DNA from: an uncultured Nostoc sp.
GTDB lineage: Bacteria > Cyanobacteriota > Cyanobacteriia > Cyanobacteriales > Nostocaceae
Length of the DNA: 47,451 nt
Direction: 5' to 3'
NCBI RefSeq assembly: GCF_937863485.1
Contig: NZ_CALMFY010000106.1
Location: 1-47,451 of the forward strand
Positions within the stretch are counted from its first letter, which is position 1; every line of letters starts with the position of its first letter. A model generated the notes under the pieces. The model made no database searches. It was not told where the DNA came from and worked only from the letters and a program-made list of their open reading frames with translations. Position numbers and translations under genes: made by a program. Of this stretch, positions 37,281-46,222 are shown one piece after another.

Positions 37281-38711
37281 TTATGCCGAAATTGGCTGTC
37301 CAATGGAATGCACTTTGATTAAACTAGTTGTTCCTGATTTACCAATTGGAACGCCAGAGGTAATCACTACTTTATCGCCCTTATTCGCTAGACCCATGTC
37401 TACAACTGTGTTTACCACATTGGTAAACATCTCTTCGGCATTGTGGACTGGTGGGATAAGTAAAGGTTCCACACCCCAAGAAAGCGCTAGCTGGCGATAA
37501 GCAGTAACGTCAGGAGTTAGGGCAATAATCGGAGAAGTTGGCCGATATTTAGACACCATTCTGGCTGTACTTCCTGAGGAAGTGTTACAGAGAATTGCCC
37601 GTGAGCCTGTTTCATAAGCGATGCGACATACGGATTCTGCCACAGATTCGGTGACGCTGAGACTGCCTGCTTCATGACACCAGGCATGTCTACTAGCCTC
37701 ATCTAGAGCCTGTTCTGTCCGCACGGCGATATTGTGCATCATCTGGACGGCGGCGATGGGATATTGTCCGACAGCGGTTTCACCAGAAAGCATTACTGCA
37801 TCGGTACCATCTAAGATAGAGTTGGCAACATCGGTTGCTTCGGCGCGGGTGGGGTCGGGGGCGCTAATCATCGACTCTAGCATTTGCGTGGCTGTAATCA
37901 CCGGCTTGCCAGCACGATTGCAACGGCGAATAATATCTTTTTGAATTAGGGGTACTTCGTGAATTGGCACTTCCACCCCTAAATCGCCACGGGCAATCAT
38001 AATCGCGTCGGCAACTTTTAGAATGGAGTCAAAGTTTTCTATTGCCTCTGCTCTTTCGATTTTGGCAATTAAGCGGATGGAAGCGCCAGCGGCTTCAATC
38101 ATTCGCTTGGCGGGTTCTAAGTCTTGTGGCGATCGCACGAAGGACACCGCTACCCAGTCTACACCCAACTGAATCCCAAAGCGCAGATCCAGCAAGTCTT
38201 TTTCGGTGATCGAACTGACAGGTAAAGGAGTTTCTGGCAGGTTTACTCCTTTGTGCGTAGAAATTAACCCGCCAATTTTTACCTGGGCCCGAATGCGATC
38301 GGCATCACGATCGGTAACAATCAACTTGACACGACCATCATTAATCAAAATCGGTTCGCCTGGTCGCATCATTGCAAACAAAGTCGGCAATGGTAGGGGT
38401 AGTTCCTCAATAGTCTCACCCTTTTCTTGCAAAACAAAGGTAACTTCACTACCAGCTTCTAAATTTAACCCTTCCGGTGGTAAAATTCCCAAGCGAATCT
38501 TGGGGCCACACAGGTCTTGCATAATTGCGATCGGCTTTTGCTGCTCAGTACTAATCTGCCTGAGACAGTGAGCCGTTTTGGCGTGGAATTCATAAGCCCC
38601 GTGGGAAAAATTCAGCCGCGCCACATTCATTCCAGCTTCTACTAAGGCTTGCAACCTTTCAGGTGCAGATGTAGCCGGCCCAACAGTACAAATGATTTTG
38701 GTTCGACGCAT
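37281..38711 (-). CDS. pyk: Pyruvate kinase
   Basis: Converts PEP and ADP to pyruvate and ATP, the last step of glycolysis, and opposes the ppsA product of this window. The 476 residues start RRTKIICTVGPATSAPERLQ, followed by NVARLNFSHG, QDLCGPKIRLG, INDGRVKL, the catalytic-Lys segment LIAKIERAEAIENF, MIARGDLGVEVP and the Mg-site stretch ATQMLESMI. The C-terminal allosteric domain ends HSIGQPIS. The extra PEP-utiliser domain found in some pyruvate kinases is absent. ATG at 38709-38711 gives the family N-terminus; the frame stays open upstream to a TTG at 38777 but the added 22 residues are Pro-rich and repeat-derived. Confidence 0.95.
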   Translation of the reverse strand: MRRTKIICTVGPATSAPERLQALVEAGMNVARLNFSHGAYEFHAKTAHCLRQISTEQQKPIAIMQDLCGPKIRLGILPPEGLNLEAGSEVTFVLQEKGETIEELPLPLPTLFAMMRPGEPILINDGRVKLIVTDRDADRIRAQVKIGGLISTHKGVNLPETPLPVSSITEKDLLDLRFGIQLGVDWVAVSFVRSPQDLEPAKRMIEAAGASIRLIAKIERAEAIENFDSILKVADAIMIARGDLGVEVPIHEVPLIQKDIIRRCNRAGKPVITATQMLESMISAPDPTRAEATDVANSILDGTDAVMLSGETAVGQYPIAAVQMMHNIAVRTEQALDEASRHAWCHEAGSLSVTESVAESVCRIAYETGSRAILCNTSSGSTARMVSKYRPTSPIIALTPDVTAYRQLALSWGVEPLLIPPVHNAEEMFTNVVNTVVDMGLANKGDKVVITSGVPIGKSGTTSLIKVHSIGQPISA

Positions 38712-38897
38712 AGGGATTGGGGGTTGAGGAGTAACTTGCAAATTTGGATGCTTGGGGCGATCGCTTAAAGCATCCAAATTTACACGTGCTTCATATCACT
38801 GGGTTGCTAAGTAAAGATACTAAATGACGTTTTCCTTTCCGGGTATTTACCATTTGACCCAAATCCCAAATTTGAGGCTGGGGACTGGGGACTAAGA

Positions 38898-39093
38898 ATT
38901 TTAGATTTTAGATTTTGGATTTTAGATTGAAATTTATGTTTAATGTGAATCAGGCGGTGAAATCCTGATGTTGCCGTCGATTTTGTTCAAGCTATGTTTT
39001 GCTTAGACCCAGAAATCCTTATGGAACATAGGGCGTTTCTAATTCACATCAGGCGTAATTTAATCTAAAATCATCAATCCAAAATCCAAAATT
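38898..39093. repeat. Imperfect inverted-repeat element between gap1 and pyk
   Basis: Left arm ATTTTAGATTTTAGATTTTG and on through TTTAGATTGAAATTT (to 38935) is approximately inverted as AATTTAATCTAAAATCATCA and on through CAATCCAAAATCCAAAATT (39057-39093). A second, inner pair reads TGTGAATCAGG near 38945 and ATTCACATCAGG near 39042. The 196 bp have no coding capacity and resemble a non-autonomous element. It lies between gap1 and pyk, so it may carry the pyk promoter or a terminator. Confidence 0.5.
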
Positions 39094-39118
39094 GAATTGC
39101 CCCATATCCAACAACTAA

Positions 39119-40210
<1,092 letters not shown>

Positions 40211-40413
40211 TCAATATAGATTGCCTTTTACTCTTTACTTTCTGATCCTGACAGCCTCGGTCGGCTAAAGGATATTTACTTGGCATCTTTTAAGGTTTGG
40301 GACATTGGGGATTAGGAATTGGGAAAACCCTGATTTAATTTACTACTTATCTGTTTGAGCTAATTGTTCGAGTTTTTACAAAGTCTGACAGGTTGTTAGA
40401 TCGTCTAGACTGT

Positions 40414-41463
40414 TCAAATAATTTGCCCTTGCAATCCCCGATTCGTTAGGAGGTAAACAGCAAAGGTTCCTAGCCAGTGACTAGCTGCATAATGTTCAAT
40501 GACAACATCTGCTAGTCCATTTTGCCGATGGTGAACGGCAGTAAAGCGAAGGGTTTGTATGCGGCGATCGCCATTTGCCAATCCAGAAATGATCCCCTCA
40601 AGCATCCAAGCGCGACTGAGATTAAGACCCCAGAAGTGGGATTGCATATAATCTTGAGGATTATCTACGATGTTCGGTTCTAACCAATTTGCTGAATTCT
40701 CAATCGGTATTTGGGGAAGAAAATCGGTCAGCCACTCAGTGAAAGCTGTTGTTGGGAGGATTCGCCGCATCAGGTCTGCTTCAGCAAGGCCAGGAGAGAG
40801 AAAATCGTAACCAAGCGGCTCGAATTGTAAGGAATAATTGCGATCGTTGAGATAGAATTGCCGTGCCTTGTTTTCTACTAACTGAGTGAAGTCGGTATTT
40901 TCGGTAATCCGTGCCCAATCTAGCATCAAACCAAGTGCAAAAGCTGTTTGGTTATGCATCCCTGTGCGATTTGGGAGTTTCAGTGCCTCAATCCAACGGT
41001 GTAAGTTAGCTGCAATCAACTTTTCGAGCGGTTCTAATACAATCCGCCATTCTTTCGCTTGAGGATGATTCCACTCGTGAAGTTCCGCAGCCAGTTGCAG
41101 AAGCCATGCCACACCATAAGGAAATTCATAAAAGGGTAGCCGTTGGAAATGGGCAATCTCTCCTTGAATCTTCTCAGGTGTAAGGCTCTGCTCAAGTGCT
41201 TGCTTTGACGCTGCATTGAAGGAAGCTTCAGGAAAGTGACGCATAAGACGTACCAGCAACCAATGACCATGTACAGCTGAATGCCAATCTAAGCAGCCAT
41301 AAAAAGCAGGAGTCAATTCACGTGGTGGTTTTATATCCTCGTCGCTATCAACCCAATACAGATTACTGTTGGGATATTCCCGCCCGATACAATCCAGCAC
41401 TAATTGAGCAAATTGTGCCGCAGTCGTTTCATTAATCTCCAAATTATCGGCTGGTATGGTCAC
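40414..41463 (-). CDS. DUF2891 family protein
   Basis: The 349 residues belong to DUF2891, a family of unknown activity with an alpha-helical barrel look. Typical motifs are AFYGCLDWHSAVHGHWLLVR (about 53-72), FYEFPYGVAWLLQL, NRTGMHNQTAFALGL and PLGYDFLSPGLAEADLMRR. The conserved His, Glu and Asp residues suggest a metal or sugar-processing site, but that is inference. No signal peptide is seen. The start is a GTG at 41461-41463, directly after an in-frame TAA, and no Shine-Dalgarno is visible. Upstream lies a 21-bp tandem repeat that is open in the same frame. Confidence 0.88.
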   Translation of the reverse strand: MTIPADNLEINETTAAQFAQLVLDCIGREYPNSNLYWVDSDEDIKPPRELTPAFYGCLDWHSAVHGHWLLVRLMRHFPEASFNAASKQALEQSLTPEKIQGEIAHFQRLPFYEFPYGVAWLLQLAAELHEWNHPQAKEWRIVLEPLEKLIAANLHRWIEALKLPNRTGMHNQTAFALGLMLDWARITENTDFTQLVENKARQFYLNDRNYSLQFEPLGYDFLSPGLAEADLMRRILPTTAFTEWLTDFLPQIPIENSANWLEPNIVDNPQDYMQSHFWGLNLSRAWMLEGIISGLANGDRRIQTLRFTAVHHRQNGLADVVIEHYAASHWLGTFAVYLLTNRGLQGQII

Positions 41464-41507
41464 TTAGTACAGTTTTGCGTAAAAGCATAGCGTTTTTAAT
41501 GCAGGCG

Positions 41508-41690
41508 AACACATTAACATTGTACTGGGATGCATTGGTATTGTAAGGGGACGCATTAACAATGTATTGCGACGCATTGGCATTGTAAGAAGACGCATTA
41601 ACATTGTATCGGGATGCATTGGCATTGTAGAGGGACGCATTAACAATGTGGCCAACGCATTAACATTGTATTGCGATGCATTGGCATTGC
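41508..41690. repeat. 21-bp tandem repeat, about nine units
   Basis: Alternating units of the form GATGCATTGGCATTGTAAGG and GACGCATTAACATTGTATTG, each 21 bp (one is 20). The A units carry GCATTGGCATTG and the B units GCATTAACAATG or GCATTAACATTG. Read on the - strand from 41655 the array encodes heptapeptides such as MRPSTMP and MHPDTML. Units differ at several sites, so the array is not brand new. Confidence 0.88.
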
Positions 41691-41703
41691 AAGGGATTTA
41701 GAT

Positions 41704-41726
41704 CCCAACTTCTTGAAGAAGTCGGG
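41704..41726. repeat. Hairpin repeat CCCAACTTCTT...AAGAAGTCGGG
   Basis: An 11-bp inverted repeat with one mismatch and almost no loop, directly after the tandem repeat. This AACTTCTTGAAGAAGT palindrome is a familiar dispersed spacer element in cyanobacteria. It could act as a terminator. Confidence 0.6.
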
Positions 41727-41802
41727 TATCTGGGCGGCAACTTTTGCTTAAGTACCATTCCACCCAAGAATTTGTCTTAACCAGCAACACATCCTTGGGT
41801 GA

Positions 41803-41822
41803 AGACGCGATGAATCGCGTCT
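41803..41822. repeat. Palindrome AGACGCGAT-GA-ATCGCGTCT
   Basis: A 9-bp perfect stem followed by CTACAAA. The AGAGACGCGA...TCGCGTCTCTAC family is dispersed; a longer relative lies at 46075-46102. Confidence 0.65.
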
Positions 41823-41916
41823 CTACAAATGGTCTATTTGTCGCATTCTTTTTTTAAATTGGTATTACGCAAAATACCTCTCTAACTCTTATTCCTCCGT
41901 GTCGCGCCAGTTGCTG

Positions 41917-41951
41917 CAAGTAGGGGAACCCGCCCAATGCACTGGCTTCTC
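41917..41951. repeat. 35-bp dispersed repeat, copy C
   Basis: CAAGTAGGGGAACCCGCCCA followed by ATGCACTGGCTTCTC; gap-free match to copies A and B. Immediately after it is a CTGTGCCTCTGCGGTTTAGA motif like the sequence found inside lnt. Confidence 0.7.
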
Positions 41952-42020
41952 TGTGCCTCTGCGGTTTAGATTCTTCCGTGACTCGTGCGTAAGTCATATT
42001 AACCCAAGCCTATTGTAAAT

Positions 42021-42268
42021 AGTTGATCTGGGTTTTTGGTGCAAGGTTTGTGACCATAGAGAACAATAATGTCGCAAAATTCACACTGAAAGGGACATCC
42101 ACGCGAAAATTGCACCTACATCTCTGCATAGGCTTCAAATTCTAGTAAGTCAAAGCGAGGAGTTGGAGTATTGGTAACATCTGGTTTTTCACCATCAGAG
42201 CGAAAGATACCTGTGCGATCGCTGCTACAAATAAGGGTAGAGTGATTTCCCCTTCATCCAATATTATG
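42021..42268 (-). pseudogene. Remnant of a B12-binding-type radical SAM protein
   Basis: Reading the - strand gives LDEGEITLPLFVAAIAQ, a frame change near 42205, then IFRSDGEKPDVTNTPTPRFD, LLEFEAYAEM, a TAG (42116-42118) and [20 protein letters not shown] with [24 protein letters not shown] is the CxxxCxxC iron-sulfur motif of radical SAM enzymes, and the preceding PRFDLL...YAEM context fits the cobalamin-binding radical SAM group. The first and last thirds of such proteins (normally about 500 residues) are missing. At least one frameshift and one nonsense codon show that it is dead. An AGACGCGCAGCGC repeat flanks its 5' side. Confidence 0.85.
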
Positions 42269-42501
42269 TAGACGCGCAGCGCAAACCCAAAGACTCGGAA
42301 ACTTTGGGCTTGTCGTCAGACATCGCAATTTCCAGAAATCCTCAAACATGCATGGGTAAATGATTTAGCCGGAAATACCAGGACTTTTGGGACGGTTCTA
42401 ATATCTGTTCTTTTTATGACTTGGCAAATTGGCAACTATCAGAAAATTAACTGTGTTATTTTCAATACTATACAAGGTGTATTTGCACTTTCAAGCTATT
42501 T

Positions 42502-42521
42502 AGACGGGCTGCAACCCGTCT
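42502..42521. repeat. Hairpin AGACGGG...CCCGTCT
   Basis: A 7-bp stem with a six-base loop followed on the + strand by TTATTTAT, so it resembles a terminator. The GACGGGCTGCAACCCGTC form is a common cyanobacterial spacer palindrome. Confidence 0.55.
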
Positions 42522-42680
42522 TTATTTATCACCAGACCTCTTTGAAATCTCGTTTTCAGGTTCTACCTTGGAAATGGACTTTCATTGCGGCTCTGCTGCG
42601 AATTCGGGACTCTGTATGGGCATTCCCAGTCGCAGACTGGGAACGAGGCAAGAACGAGGCAATGAAATTAAATATTTTTG

Positions 42681-42708
42681 GAGACGCTCCGCAAACGCAG
42701 AGCGTCTC
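42681..42708. repeat. Hairpin GAGACGCT...AGCGTCTC
   Basis: An 8-bp perfect stem around CCGCAAACGCAG. It belongs to the dispersed GGAGACGCTCCGCAAACGC spacer repeats. The 42270-42773 stretch otherwise shows no recognisable gene. Confidence 0.6.
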
Positions 42709-42773
42709 GAATAGAAGAATTATATTGATTGAGTGAAGGGATTGAACGCACTGCTTTGGGCTTTTAAGGTCTA

Positions 42774-42918
42774 AGAGGATGTTTGAAAAGTCTAAGAGCG
42801 TGTGTTTCACTACCCTGGCTACCGAGAAACTGCTACGAGAGAATCGGAGTTTTGGGATTTGAGATCGCGCTCCTGAGTCGCACTTGAGGCTCAAGCCAAC
42901 TCTTTTCAAACAACCTCT
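42774..42918. mobile_element. MITE-like element with 17-bp terminal inverted repeats (145 bp)
   Basis: AGAGGATGTTTGAAAAG at 42774-42790 is the reverse complement, with one mismatch, of CTTTTCAAACAACCTCT at 42902-42918. The interior (129 bp) has no reading frame of note. Ends of the GAGG(A/T)TGTTTGAAAAG kind are typical of IS5/IS4-like elements of cyanobacteria, so this may be a non-autonomous derivative. TAAG/CTAAG flank both ends (42771-42775 and 42917-42921). Confidence 0.75.
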
Positions 42919-42950
42919 AAGGCGATCGCAACCAGTTTGACCGGGGAGCT

Positions 42951-43079
42951 ATGCTAGAAAGGGCTGTTGGACTAATTTCAGGCTTGTGCTGTGCTGAAAA
43001 TACTCCTATTGTCCAGATTCCCCAGAGCAGTGTTTATGTTTTGTCGCTAGAGGCTCTTATTCAACTGTCTGCTCGTTAG
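42951..43079 (+). CDS. Possible 42-residue ORF or gene remnant, unknown
   Basis: The frame reads MLERAVGLISGLCCAENTPI, then VQIPQSSVYVLSLEALIQLS and ends AR. Upstream the frame stays open to the MITE border (DRNQFDRGA). The composition is protein-like, and the sequence may be the 3' end of a gene cut off by the element at 42774-42918. I do not recognise the family. It could equally be a chance frame. Confidence 0.25.
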   Translation: MLERAVGLISGLCCAENTPIVQIPQSSVYVLSLEALIQLSAR

Positions 43080-43108
43080 TCCAATCCTTGCCCAATAAAG
43101 AGAAACTT

Positions 43109-44095
43109 TTAATTTGTTATTACTCCTGAAAGCGGGTGCAGTATTGTTAAATGAAAGCTATGCCTGGTTTCAGCTTTCAAATAGCGTTCTTGCAAGGGTT
43201 GCCACTGCTGCCACGACTGGTAACGATTTTCAGTTAACAAATTAGCAAGGGTGGGCAACTCAGTTTTAATTTCTGACTTGAATACATCTGTAAGCCAGTC
43301 AGTTAAGACCGCACTATCTTGCATCGTACCCAAAATTTCTTGGATACTTTTCACTTCTGTAAGATAAGCTGCGTAAGACTCGCCATATAAGTCAGTAAAT
43401 AACTCCATCTGGTAGCGTATACGTTTAGCTTCTTTTCGCAAGCTATGAAGAATTTCACCTTCTGTTGTCAATTGTTTTTCTATCTTTTCTGGTTTCCAGT
43501 TTTTCTGAATTTTCACTTCTGATTCCACAAATTGGGTGCCAACTAGCCAACCCGGGTGCAGTAAAAAGTTACTCAATTCTGGTAAAAGTAAATCTGGTAG
43601 CACTTGCTGGATAGCAACAGATGCCAAAGGTTGATAACTGGGTTTCTCTAACCATTTCTCTAATGCATCTTTTAGAGACTTGTAAGATTCATCTTTTAAG
43701 GTTTTCTGCACACTCGATAGGACATCTTCACGTTGTTTAGCCAAAGCTGTGAAAGCTGTTTGCAGAGATTCCTGCTCTTTGCAGGGTAAGTTTGGTTTGT
43801 AATTATTTTCCAAACTTTCTTTGAGTACGTCTAAATCTCGCAGACTACCAAGACGACGGGCTATTTTACCAATATTTTTATCGCTGACTGGTTTTGACAC
43901 ATCTAACGCTAGCCCAAACCTAGTTACAGCCGTGCGTAGCCGACGCATTCCCACTCGCATTTGGTGCAGCGCTTCTGGATCTTCATCTTTCTTCACTGAT
44001 TTTTCCCACTTCAAGGTTTTCTTAAAGTGTTTTTCAATCGCTTGATACGCGTAGTCCCCTAGAGTTTTTACCGTGGGTTGTGTGGCTAATTTCAT
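43109..44095 (-). CDS. CHAD domain protein
   Basis: The CHAD fold is a conserved-histidine four-helix bundle pair that binds polyphosphate; many such proteins sit on polyphosphate granules. The 328 residues cover one full domain: LHQMRVGMRRLRTAVTRFG (about 44-62), LGSLRDLDVL, a middle of long helices, then LHSLRKEAKRIRYQMELFTD and IQEILGTMQDSAVLTDWL. The Arg/Lys/His residues expected to line the basic pore are present. No CYTH (triphosphatase) partner domain is fused or adjacent. The start is an ATG at 44093-44095. It is divergent from the next gene across an AT-rich 287-bp promoter region. Confidence 0.93.
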   Translation of the reverse strand: MKLATQPTVKTLGDYAYQAIEKHFKKTLKWEKSVKKDEDPEALHQMRVGMRRLRTAVTRFGLALDVSKPVSDKNIGKIARRLGSLRDLDVLKESLENNYKPNLPCKEQESLQTAFTALAKQREDVLSSVQKTLKDESYKSLKDALEKWLEKPSYQPLASVAIQQVLPDLLLPELSNFLLHPGWLVGTQFVESEVKIQKNWKPEKIEKQLTTEGEILHSLRKEAKRIRYQMELFTDLYGESYAAYLTEVKSIQEILGTMQDSAVLTDWLTDVFKSEIKTELPTLANLLTENRYQSWQQWQPLQERYLKAETRHSFHLTILHPLSGVITN

Positions 44096-44382
44096 AATTG
44101 GTCTTAATGACTACTTAATCAGGTTATTGCATAATAACATTAGTTAAAAGTTTGCATCTACTACTTTTGATATTTTTTTATTCAATGAAAATGGGAAAAT
44201 ATTCTTATGACTATCTATATTTGCATACTCTTTTATAAATATGCCATATCTCTCAAAGGTTTGAAAAGCAGATTCACTCTTGCAATTTGATATTAACGAT
44301 TGTTTAATAATATTTTGCATAGATTAAATGATTTATTATCATAGCAGAATAAATCTTTTCGCAATCAGAAAGATGATTTAAA

Positions 44383-45450
44383 ATGTCAAACTCATATTTA
44401 TTAAGTCAATTTTTGTTAACTTTTATAGATAATTTTAAAGAACATGGAAAAGACTTATCAGCAGTGTTGTTAACACATCAGAAGTATTTATGGTTAGGGT
44501 CAGATGAAACCTCAACTATTGAACAACTCTCTTTGGTTGATACTGATAAATTTACAGAGCATCAACAATTTCGGGTAGCAGAATTTATCAGTTTACCTGC
44601 ATCAGAAGAGGAAGAAATTGATATAGAAGGACTTGCTTACACTGATTATTATCTATGGTTTGTTGGTTCTCATAGCTACAAACGTAAAAAACCTAAATCT
44701 GAAAAGACAGGTGTACAAAACTTTAAAAGGCTGGCAAAAATTGAATCAGAACCCAACCGTTATCTTTTAGGAAGGATTCCGATGATAGACGGTAAGTTGT
44801 TCTCATCTTGCCCACATCCGCAAAATCCAGGTGTGCAGTTGAATGCCGCTAAACTAGAGGTGACGAACCAGGGTAATTTGCTGATCACAGCTTTGGCAGA
44901 TGATCCCCATTTAGGCTTATTCATTAAGGCAGCAATTCCAGGAAAAGATAACGGTTTTGATATTGAAGGAATAGGCATTTACCAAAACCGTATTTTTCTG
45001 AGTTTGCGTGGCCCTGTATTGCGGGGTTGGGCTGTTGTTCTGGAAATAGAGTTAGAAGATTCTAGTCCAGGACTCTTGAAACTGGGGCAAATTGGGGAAG
45101 CGGAGGAGTTATATAAAAAGCATTTTCTCTGGTTGAATGGTTTGGGAATTCGGGATTTGTGTGTAGATGGAAAAGATTTGTTGATTTTAGCCGGCCCAAC
45201 GATGGATTTAGATGGCCCTGTGCAAATTTATCGTTGGGTAAATGGTATGAATTCGCGAGAAAATGTCTTCAATAATCCAGATTTGGTGCAAGATATTCCC
45301 TATGGAAATCGGGAAGAACACGCTGAGGGAATGACGCTATTTGAGGATGTAGCTGGTATACCTTCGCTATTGGTAGTTTATGACTCTCCAGCAAAGACTA
45401 GATTGGTGGGTGATAGTGGTGTAATAGCGGATGTGTTTAAGCTGGGATAA
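44383..45450 (+). CDS. DUF3616 family protein
   Basis: The 355 residues match DUF3616, a family of unknown function predicted to fold as a beta-propeller. Typical segments are IDIEGLAYTDYYLWFVGSHS (about 79-98), GKDNGFDIEGIGIYQNRIFL (about 188-207), LSLRGPVLRGWAVVLEIE, LNGLGIRDLCVDGKDLLILA and EEHAEGMTLFE. The paired D-I-E-G-(L/I) motifs may mark related propeller blades. No signal peptide is seen. AAGATGATTTAAA precedes the ATG, with no strong Shine-Dalgarno. Divergent from CHAD; a functional link is unproven. Confidence 0.85.
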   Translation: MSNSYLLSQFLLTFIDNFKEHGKDLSAVLLTHQKYLWLGSDETSTIEQLSLVDTDKFTEHQQFRVAEFISLPASEEEEIDIEGLAYTDYYLWFVGSHSYKRKKPKSEKTGVQNFKRLAKIESEPNRYLLGRIPMIDGKLFSSCPHPQNPGVQLNAAKLEVTNQGNLLITALADDPHLGLFIKAAIPGKDNGFDIEGIGIYQNRIFLSLRGPVLRGWAVVLEIELEDSSPGLLKLGQIGEAEELYKKHFLWLNGLGIRDLCVDGKDLLILAGPTMDLDGPVQIYRWVNGMNSRENVFNNPDLVQDIPYGNREEHAEGMTLFEDVAGIPSLLVVYDSPAKTRLVGDSGVIADVFKLG

Positions 45451-45495
45451 GCAATTTTGGACTTCGGCTACGCTCAGTCGAACGATTTTGGATTG

Positions 45496-45900
45496 TTAAA
45501 GGTTAGTGGAGATTGCTTGTACGGGACAGCTGGGGATACACTGTTCGCAGACGATACAGCGCGATCGCGTGAATGTCAACTTGTGTGTCTCTGGGTGGAG
45601 GGTGAGGGCTTCGGTAGGACAGACCCCAGTACACAAGCCACAGTGAACACAGACATCAGGATCAATCGCAATTTCGCCTAATGTAGAAGAAACACTAACA
45701 TGGCGCGATCGCATCCACTCGATCGCTGCATCTAGTTGATCGATATCTCCCGATAGTTCCACTACCAGTTTGCCAATTTGATTTGGGGCAACTTGGGCAC
45801 GGATAATATTGGCGGCGACGTTGAACTCTTTGGCCAGTACGTAAGTCACTGGCATTTGCACGGCGCGTTTTGGGAAGGTGAGTGTTACTCGTTTTTTCAC
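45496..45900 (-). CDS. NIL-domain 2[4Fe-4S] ferredoxin
   Basis: The 134 residues combine an N-terminal NIL domain (about 1-75; RVTLTFPKRAVQMPVTYVLA and GKLVVELSGD), a ligand-binding fold also found in methionine ABC transporters, with a bacterial 2[4Fe-4S] ferredoxin. Cluster ligands are Cys84, 87, 90 and 94 (CVHCGLCTGVCP) and Cys115, 118, 121 and 125 (CIVCEQCIPSCP). Such proteins are widespread in cyanobacteria; roles in sulfur amino acid metabolism are suspected but not shown. The stop lies 45 bp from the convergent DUF3616 gene, in a spacer holding the common GACTTCGGCTACGCTCAGTC repeat. Confidence 0.92.
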   Translation of the reverse strand: MKKRVTLTFPKRAVQMPVTYVLAKEFNVAANIIRAQVAPNQIGKLVVELSGDIDQLDAAIEWMRSRHVSVSSTLGEIAIDPDVCVHCGLCTGVCPTEALTLHPETHKLTFTRSRCIVCEQCIPSCPVQAISTNL

Positions 45901-46033
45901 AGGTTTAGCAGAGGCTTTTTTCTGTTGTAACGTATTGGGAGTTTTATCAGTTCTTCTCTACAGGACGCTGCGCGAACTGCCCAATGTGGCAGCCAGACTA
46001 AAAACCGTTAGTATCTGTTGGTGTTATTTCATT

Positions 46034-46123
46034 AGACATCTCCAGAAATTAAATATGCGTAACCTGAAACCCTTGTAGAGACGCGAAATTTCGTGTCTCT
46101 ACATTCATTTTCGGAGATGTCTG
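46034..46123. repeat. 90-bp inverted-repeat element with palindromic core
   Basis: AGACATCTCCAGAAAT at the left end is inverted, with few mismatches, as ATTTTCGGAGATGTCT at the right end (46108-46123). The core GTAGAGACGCGAAA (46075-46088) pairs with 46089-46102 with one G-T wobble. A single GGAGATGTCTAATAG half copy is at 27089-27103. The element has no coding capacity and looks like a very small non-autonomous repeat. Confidence 0.65.
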
Positions 46124-46130
46124 TCCTCTC

Positions 46131-46210
46131 TGCTTTGATCAAATGAGATACTTCGGGCTGGGGAATGCCAAGAAGTTCGCTGATTTCGCGATCGCCCTTT
46201 TGGAGGTCGG
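46131..46210 (-). pseudogene. Remnant of a HigA-like helix-turn-helix antitoxin
   Basis: The - strand encodes LQKGDREISELLGIPQPEVS followed by HLIKAE. The EILGIPQPEVSHL pattern is the recognition helix region of XRE-type antitoxins (HigA group) as I know them. There is no start codon at the right place and the frame then runs into the 46034-46123 repeat. No toxin gene is next to it. It is probably a relic, but the match is short. Confidence 0.4.
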
Positions 46211-46222
46211 TTTTACTTCGAC

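Noticed and set aside
37136..37318. 60-codon + strand frame between tal and pyk
   Set aside because: A chance frame in the promoter region of tal; no Shine-Dalgarno and no conservation visible.
41508..41690. CRISPR array
   Set aside because: Units are contiguous 21-mers without unique spacers, and there are no cas genes.
42416..42736. 106-codon + strand frame
   Set aside because: Much of it is made of known spacer hairpins (GACGGGCTGCAACCCGTC and GGAGACGCTCCGC), with no family likeness.
45457..45681. 74-codon + strand frame
   Set aside because: Antisense to the NIL-ferredoxin cysteine motifs, which are clearly coding on the - strand.
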